A DNA stretch of 64,000 nucleotides, taken from the NCBI RefSeq assembly GCF_000725545.1, contig NZ_JNZP01000004.1, forward strand, positions 190,414 to 254,413, in the 5' to 3' direction. Every line of letters begins with the position of its first letter. The first letter of the stretch is position 1. The stretch is from Streptomyces exfoliatus. GTDB taxonomy: Bacteria > Actinomycetota > Actinomycetes > Streptomycetales > Streptomycetaceae. Under the pieces are notes generated by a model that saw nothing but the letters and a program-made list of their open reading frames with translations, made no database searches and was not told the origin of the DNA. The position numbers were made by a program, and so were the translations under genes. Shown piece by piece: positions 63,302 to 64,000 of this stretch.

Positions 63302-63907
63302 ATGCCGGACGTGCTGGACGGACGTGCCTTCAATCTGGCCACGATCGTCATCGCGACCCTCGCGCTAATTCTCGGAATCGTCGGAGTGATCTACGCGCGG
63401 CGCGCCCTTTTTCCGCCAAAGCGCGAGATCACTTACGCGATCGAAAGCGCGCCATTGATGAACGAAACGAGCACTCTTCAGCACGGCGTCTCAGTGGTAC
63501 ACAACGGCGTCACCATTCGCGACCCCCACATGTTTACCCTTCGCCTGACGAACACAGGTAGGCACGCTGTGGCCAGCGACTACTTCGATCAGGCACGGCC
63601 TCTCGCTTTCGATCTCGGAACGCCGATCCTGGAAACCACTACCACCTTTGGCGGTCGATACAGCACGCAAGGAAGCGTCATCAGTTTTGGGCCAGATCTC
63701 TTGGCGAGCAAGCAAAGCATCTCCTTCACTGCCCTTACAGAGGGTCGCCCCGATGTCCAGGTTCAGGAATACTTGATCGACACGAAGCTGCGGAAACTTG
63801 TAGACCAAAACCTGACACCTCGCACTGTTGTAATTCACGCACCGAGCCTATTTGCCGCCGTCGCAGCCTCAGTGTCAGCAGTGCTGTCACTTCTTTCGCT
63901 CGGTTAA
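63302..63907 (+). CDS. Orphan membrane-anchored protein of lower GC content
   Basis: 201 aa. One N-terminal transmembrane helix (LATIVIATLALILGIVGVIYA), then a beta-rich outer or cytoplasmic domain of about 130 residues (ITYAIESAPLMNETSTLQHGV ... HMFTLRLTNTGRHAVASDYFD), and a hydrophobic C terminus (LFAAVAASVSAVLSLLSLG). GGAGGGG is 7 nt before the ATG. Codon use is visibly different from its neighbours: many third-position A/T codons such as GAA, CTT, ACA. No family recognised; the sequence of the middle recalls proteins that sense or bind via an immunoglobulin-like sheet. Probably horizontally acquired. Confidence 0.65.
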   Translation: MPDVLDGRAFNLATIVIATLALILGIVGVIYARRALFPPKREITYAIESAPLMNETSTLQHGVSVVHNGVTIRDPHMFTLRLTNTGRHAVASDYFDQARPLAFDLGTPILETTTTFGGRYSTQGSVISFGPDLLASKQSISFTALTEGRPDVQVQEYLIDTKLRKLVDQNLTPRTVVIHAPSLFAAVAASVSAVLSLLSLG

Positions 63908-64000
63908 TACTCCAGCTGTAGATCGTGATCTTGATCGCGGTGCGGCCGCCGCGCGTTGAGCGGCCTCATGCTGGGATGGGCGTCTCGCGGGTCATTTGCT
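63908..64000. other. Window edge, GC-rich sequence with CTGTAGATCGTGATCTTGATCGCG start
   Basis: After the orphan gene the composition returns to GC-rich. The reverse strand reads as a possible open frame (GRTAIKITIYSW), which could be the end of a coding sequence or element arriving from the right, but it is cut off by the window. Nothing firm can be said. Confidence 0.3.

Overview
The window is a GC-rich chromosome segment from a Streptomyces or very close relative. The evidence is third-position G/C in nearly every gene, frequent GTG starts, GGAGG-type ribosome sites, and family content typical of the genus: a Nur-box-controlled Fe superoxide dismutase, a csn chitosan-oligosaccharide operon, GlnX/GlnH/PknG, and a mycothiol-linked DsbA-like protein. 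It reads as chromosomal core with local accessory genes. From memory, not checked, the order sodF - pepN - asd - pepN - malQ - csnR..K - pknG resembles the S. coelicolor SCO263x-267x region. I saw no rRNA, tRNA, CRISPR array, integrase or complete insertion sequence.

Layout. 0-5 kb: end of an amino-acid permease, sodF with a Nur operator lying on its -10 box, a DsbA-like oxidoreductase and a first PepN aminopeptidase. 5-10.7 kb: a DUF559-like protein, a secreted serine hydrolase, Nudix, HPP membrane protein, PNPOx-fold protein, and a VOC/CGNR divergent pair around a palindromic operator. 10.8-19.5 kb: a 1102-aa secreted subtilase, a coupled ECF sigma factor/membrane protein pair, asd, and a second PepN. 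19.6-24.5 kb: allantoicase with a 9-bp-repeat N terminus, a LysR regulator, two EamA exporters and a divergent MarR gene. A composite regulatory element with identical internal spacing sits in front of both the allantoicase and the first exporter. 24.5-32.5 kb: a small membrane protein, malQ preceded by a short pentapeptide-repeat gene, a secreted GH84-type enzyme, an HNH nuclease and MscS.

32.6-39.5 kb: the csnR-E-F-G-H-K operon (ROK repressor, ABC uptake without its own ATPase, GH4 hydrolase, amino-sugar kinase) with a 15-bp operator palindrome just downstream of a likely promoter. 39.8-50.5 kb: the most interesting block, seven same-strand genes. They encode a GlnX-like membrane sensor, a GlnH-like solute-binding protein, a helical protein of unknown function, PknG kinase, PP2C phosphatase, a vWA/MIDAS protein and an FHA protein. 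Four of the stop/start junctions are within about 70 nt. Kinase, phosphatase and FHA protein each carry two zinc-ribbon-like motifs, so the block looks like a complete write/erase/read phospho-signalling module with an amino-acid sensor at its head.

50.5-63 kb: a PCMT-like methyltransferase, truncated haemoglobin, an overlapping FtsX-FtsX-ATPase ABC operon whose ATPase carries an AbrB-like tail, and an ettA - thioesterase - hypothetical operon on the minus strand. The last 1 kb holds a lower-GC orphan membrane protein and looks like the edge of an accessory region.
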